A DNA stretch of 16,538 nucleotides. It comes from Dysgonamonadaceae bacterium. Its GTDB lineage: Bacteria; Bacteroidota; Bacteroidia; Bacteroidales; Azobacteroidaceae. Both the position numbers and the translations under genes were made by a program. The DNA lies in NCBI GenBank assembly GCA_031256015.1, contig JAIRRK010000032.1:1-16538 (forward strand). The letters run 5' to 3'. This document shows positions 14,412 to 16,538 of the stretch, piece by piece; positions within the stretch are counted from its first letter, which is position 1; each line of letters begins with the position of its first letter. The notes under the pieces were generated by a model that had not been told where the DNA came from, ran no database searches, and saw only the letters and a program-made list of their open reading frames with translations.

Positions 14412-15602
14412 ATGTTAATTAAGTCATTCCTGAGATATTTACGATATGAGAAAAATTATTCGGCTCATACTGTGGAGGCTTACGAGAATGATTTAATGCA
14501 ATTCAAGCAGTTTATTTGCGGAGATGAAATATTTAATCCACAGGAGATCGATACCGTAATCGTTCGCCGGTGGATTGTTTTTTTGATGAACGAAGGTTAT
14601 TCCCCTTTTTCCGTTAATCGGAAATTAAGTTCTTTGAAGTCGTTTTTTAGATATTTATGTAAAAACAAATCGATTCAATCGAGTCCGATAAAGAACGTCA
14701 AAGGTCCGAAAGTAAACAAACCTCTTCCCGATTTTGTTAAGGAGAAAGAGATGTCGCAATTGTTTTTGGACTTGGAGATGGATGATTCATTTGAAGGGAA
14801 ACGGGACAGAGCCATATTGGATACATTTTATTCAACCGGCGTCCGATGCGCCGAATTGGTTGCATTAAAAGATGAAGATGTTGATTGGGCTTCGTCGCTA
14901 TTGAAAGTGATAGGGAAAAGAAATAAACAGCGATTGATTCCTTTTTCTTCTCAATTAAAAGATGTTTTACTATCCTATAAGGAGACAAGAGAAGAAGAAA
15001 TACAGTTTGACAAAAAGGCCTTTTTCGTACGAAAAAACGGATTATCTCTTTCCAATTCGCTTGTTTACAATATAGTAAAAAAAAGATTGTCGAGTATCTC
15101 TACACAATCGAAGAGGAGTCCTCACGTGTTGAGGCACACATTTGCGACGAGTATGCTGAATAATGGTACAGATTTGAATGCCGTGAAAGAATTGTTGGGG
15201 CATGAAAGTTTGTCATCGACCGAAATTTACACTCATACGACTTTTGAAGAATTAAAAAAAACATATCATAATGCTCATCCAAGAGCCAAAAAAAAGGAGG
15301 TTTTTATGGAAATTACGATTCAAGCAATTCATTTTGAAGCAACCCAAAAGTTGGAAATGTTTATTCAAAAAAAAGTCAGCCGATTGTCGAAGTTCTACGA
15401 CGGGCTTTTATCTGCTGATGTTACGCTTAAGGTAGTGAAACCGGAAACAAACGCGAACAAAGACGCGTCGATTAAAGTGGTCGCTCCGAATCATGATTTT
15501 TTTGCACAAGAAACGGCCGACACATTTGAAGAAGCAATCGACAGATGCGTTGAAAAATTAGAGCGTCAAGTATTGAAAGTAAAAGAAAAACAGATTCGTT
15601 AA
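14412..15602 (+). CDS. xerC: XerC-type tyrosine recombinase joined in frame to HPF
   Basis: One 396-codon frame covers two normally separate proteins. Residues 1-292 are a complete XerC/XerD recombinase, which resolves chromosome dimers at dif. It has an N-terminal SAM-like core-binding domain (1-90), then catalytic Arg145, Lys169, His238, Arg241 (HVLRHTF), His264 (LLGH) and nucleophile Tyr273, and the usual ending YHNAHPRA. Residues 293-298 (KKKEVF) are encoded by what looks like the hpf ribosome-binding site. Residues 299-396 are a full hibernation promoting factor. The usual xerC stop codon is missing. The junction lies in a run of eight A's (15288-15295), so a base-count error or slippage would separate the genes. 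Either a true fusion or two overlapping products is possible. Confidence 0.85.
   Translation: MLIKSFLRYLRYEKNYSAHTVEAYENDLMQFKQFICGDEIFNPQEIDTVIVRRWIVFLMNEGYSPFSVNRKLSSLKSFFRYLCKNKSIQSSPIKNVKGPKVNKPLPDFVKEKEMSQLFLDLEMDDSFEGKRDRAILDTFYSTGVRCAELVALKDEDVDWASSLLKVIGKRNKQRLIPFSSQLKDVLLSYKETREEEIQFDKKAFFVRKNGLSLSNSLVYNIVKKRLSSISTQSKRSPHVLRHTFATSMLNNGTDLNAVKELLGHESLSSTEIYTHTTFEELKKTYHNAHPRAKKKEVFMEITIQAIHFEATQKLEMFIQKKVSRLSKFYDGLLSADVTLKVVKPETNANKDASIKVVAPNHDFFAQETADTFEEAIDRCVEKLERQVLKVKEKQIR
15296..15300 (+). promoter_or_regulatory. Strong Shine-Dalgarno inside the xerC-hpf frame
   Basis: GGAGG preceded by eight A's, 5 nt before the ATG at 15306. This is the only such optimal site I noticed at a start codon in this window, in a phylum where they are rare. 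It implies independent initiation of HPF whether or not xerC is fused to it. Confidence 0.75.
15306..15602 (+). CDS. hpf: Ribosome hibernation promoting factor (HPF/YfiA family), internal start
   Basis: HPF binds the decoding centre of idle ribosomes and keeps them inactive in stationary phase. Starting at the in-frame ATG at 15306 gives a 98-aa protein beginning MEITIQAIHFEATQKLEMFI, the family's standard length and N-terminus. The short-HPF fold is complete: helix IQKKVSRLSKFYD, strands DVTLKVVKP and ASIKVVAP, and helix TFEEAIDRCVEKLERQVLK with the basic end. It lies wholly inside the longer xerC frame as residues 299-396. A perfect GGAGG 5 nt upstream makes separate translation likely. A strong terminator follows 65 nt after the stop. 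In other Bacteroidales I recall tRNA genes and tuf following hpf; none is found here. Confidence 0.75.
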   Translation: MEITIQAIHFEATQKLEMFIQKKVSRLSKFYDGLLSADVTLKVVKPETNANKDASIKVVAPNHDFFAQETADTFEEAIDRCVEKLERQVLKVKEKQIR

Positions 15603-15667
15603 GTAAAAATAACGAATACCAATTGCTATTTGGCGTTTTCAGATAAAATAATTTGTATAACTTTTGG

Positions 15668-15714
15668 CCGTCTTGAAATATTCTCTGTATTTCAGGGCGG
15701 TTGCTTTTGTTTTT
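15668..15714 (+). terminator. Intrinsic terminator after hpf
   Basis: CCGTCTTGAAATA (15668-15680) pairs along all 13 positions (G-U allowed) with TATTTCAGGGCGG (15688-15700), with a 7-nt loop and then TTGCTTTTGTTTTT. It ends the xerC-hpf transcript. Confidence 0.93.
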
Positions 15715-15770
15715 CAAATAATCGGGTATATTTATTACAACTTAAATTTTATAGTTTGGAAAAATAATCA

Positions 15771-15778
15771 TACCTTTG
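15771..15778 (+). promoter_or_regulatory. Promoter -7 box (TACCTTTG) for the Fe-S gene
   Basis: TACCTTTG matches TAnnTTTG exactly. T-rich sequence lies about 19 nt upstream (15747-15751), and a TTTG at 15755-15758 is too close. The predicted leader to the ATG at 15888 is about 100 nt. The rest of 15715-15887 shows no gene. Confidence 0.6.
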
Positions 15779-15887
15779 CGCCGATCAACGAACAGAATGA
15801 ACGGTATATCAATTTGTTTCATGCGCTTTTAGCAGAGATAGTTCGGTGTGATTGATAAAAATACTAAAGCTTGATAATATAATATCA

Positions 15888-16487
15888 ATGATTGAAATTC
15901 AGCGGAAAGAAGATTGTTGCGGATGCAACGCATGTGGTGATGTATGTTCGCACGGTGCCATCCGTTTTAAAACAGATATCGAAGGCTTTTGGTATCCCGA
16001 AGTTGATGCGGAAAAATGTACGGATTGCGGACTGTGCGAAAAGGTTTGTCCTCTTATTTCTCCAAACAAAAATAATGTAATCCGTTTTGAAAAGCCGCTC
16101 GTTTATGCAGCATATCATAAGGATAACCGGATTCGTATAGACAGTACTTCCGGAGGCGTCTTTTCGGCATTGGCAGATAAAATGTTTACCATGCAAGGAT
16201 ATGTCGGCGGAGCTGTTTATAATGAAAATCATACGGTAAAACATATTGTCACAAATGACAGAGAACTTTTACCTCAAATAAGAAGTTCCAAATATTTGCA
16301 AAGTTATACGGAGACGCTTTATTCCGGTATCAAAAATCTTTTGCACAAAAGCGAAAAAGTACTGGTTTGTGCAGCGCCCTGTCAAATAGCGGCATTGTAT
16401 AATATTTTGGGTAAAGATCACCTGACTTTGACAATGCGACACCTCACAGATTTTCCCAAAAGTTTTGGTCAAAAAGTTGAGCGATAG
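15888..16487 (+). CDS. Truncated Fe-S protein, FrhB/FdhB-like (coenzyme F420 hydrogenase beta-subunit family)
   Basis: N-terminal half of a protein family annotated as coenzyme F420 hydrogenase/dehydrogenase beta subunit. In Bacteroidota it is usually found in surface-polysaccharide clusters, where it may act as a redox partner. With ATG at 15888 the frame is 199 codons. It has two 4Fe-4S motifs: CxxCxxCxxxC at residues 10-20 (the proline normally following the last Cys is replaced by Ser) and CTDCGLCEKVCP (44-55). VYAAYHKD, STSGGVFSALAD, SSKYLQS and CAAPCQIAAL follow. Family members normally run to about 350-450 residues. After residue 183 (about 16436) the similarity stops; the last 16 residues look unrelated, and no other frame restores it. 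The gene is therefore probably interrupted. An upstream TTG at 15852 is a less likely start. Confidence 0.8.
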   Translation: MIEIQRKEDCCGCNACGDVCSHGAIRFKTDIEGFWYPEVDAEKCTDCGLCEKVCPLISPNKNNVIRFEKPLVYAAYHKDNRIRIDSTSGGVFSALADKMFTMQGYVGGAVYNENHTVKHIVTNDRELLPQIRSSKYLQSYTETLYSGIKNLLHKSEKVLVCAAPCQIAALYNILGKDHLTLTMRHLTDFPKSFGQKVER

Positions 16488-16538
16488 ACTTGTGTTTAGG
16501 GGTAACGAGCATAGTTTTGGTTAGCGTTTTTCTGCTTT
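16437..16538. mobile_element. Possible mobile-element end interrupting the Fe-S gene
   Basis: From about 16437 the sequence no longer continues the Fe-S protein in any frame. It contains an inverted repeat CCAAAAGTTTTGG (16456-16468), and AGTTTTGGT occurs twice 52 bp apart (16461-16469 and 16513-16521). Repeated short motifs near a junction are what transposase-binding ends often look like. No transposase coding sequence lies inside the window and I recognise no insertion-sequence family, so this rests on the broken gene plus the repeats. Confidence 0.3.

Noticed and set aside
15664..15855. A 63-aa plus-strand protein after hpf
   Set aside because: It begins inside the terminator stem, runs through the promoter region and has no recognisable features.
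15603..15887. tRNA genes after hpf
   Set aside because: I looked for the T-arm GGTTCGAAtCC-type core and a CCA end and found none; the prominent hairpin here is a terminator.

Overview
The window looks like a chromosomal segment from a member of the Bacteroidales (phylum Bacteroidota). The gene families are typical of that order: recF followed by a DUF721 gene, rpsU-xerC-hpf, tandem PepSY-like proteins, tgt followed by an LptF/LptG permease, and a CtpA-type protease with a long C-terminal region. Many upstream regions carry the phylum's promoter signature, a -7 box TAnnTTTG with or without a -33 TTTG, and Shine-Dalgarno sequences are almost absent. I cannot name the genus.

Layout. 1-319: a very long (AC)33 microsatellite followed by five degenerate 23-bp tandem units, upstream of a GC-rich secreted glycine-rich protein (320-1597). 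1657-6662, minus strand: lepA, an LptF/LptG permease, tgt and a 4'-phosphopantetheinyl transferase. The 330-nt gap between the permease and lepA holds a strong terminator, the lepA promoter and a possible small RNA. 6804-9789, plus strand: an OmpR-type response regulator and its overlapping histidine kinase, then two PepSY-like (DUF2874) exported proteins, closed by a strong terminator. 9912-11309: recF and a DUF721/DciA-like gene. 11310-11749: no protein gene, but a well-structured non-coding RNA that I read as a candidate 6S RNA (Bacteroidales-1-like), plus a second orphan terminator hairpin. 11750-13866, minus strand: an S41 (CtpA) protease and a dCMP/cytidine deaminase. 14102-15602, plus strand: rpsU, then xerC joined in frame to hpf. 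15888-16487: an iron-sulfur FrhB/FdhB-like protein whose homology stops abruptly, leaving about 100 bp of unrelated sequence that may be the end of a mobile element.

How the genes work together. Most are housekeeping: translation (lepA, tgt, rpsU, hpf), replication, repair and chromosome resolution (recF, DUF721, xerC), envelope (lptG-like, CtpA) and nucleotide metabolism (deaminase). The accessory parts are the repeat-preceded secreted protein at the left end, the two-component/PepSY cassette in the middle, and the interrupted Fe-S gene at the right edge.

The points most worth following are the microsatellite plus 23-bp repeats upstream of an ALK-type glycine-rich exported protein, the in-frame XerC-HPF junction in which the hpf ribosome-binding site is itself translated, and the structured RNA at about 11394-11556. 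I found no tRNA, rRNA, CRISPR array or complete insertion sequence.
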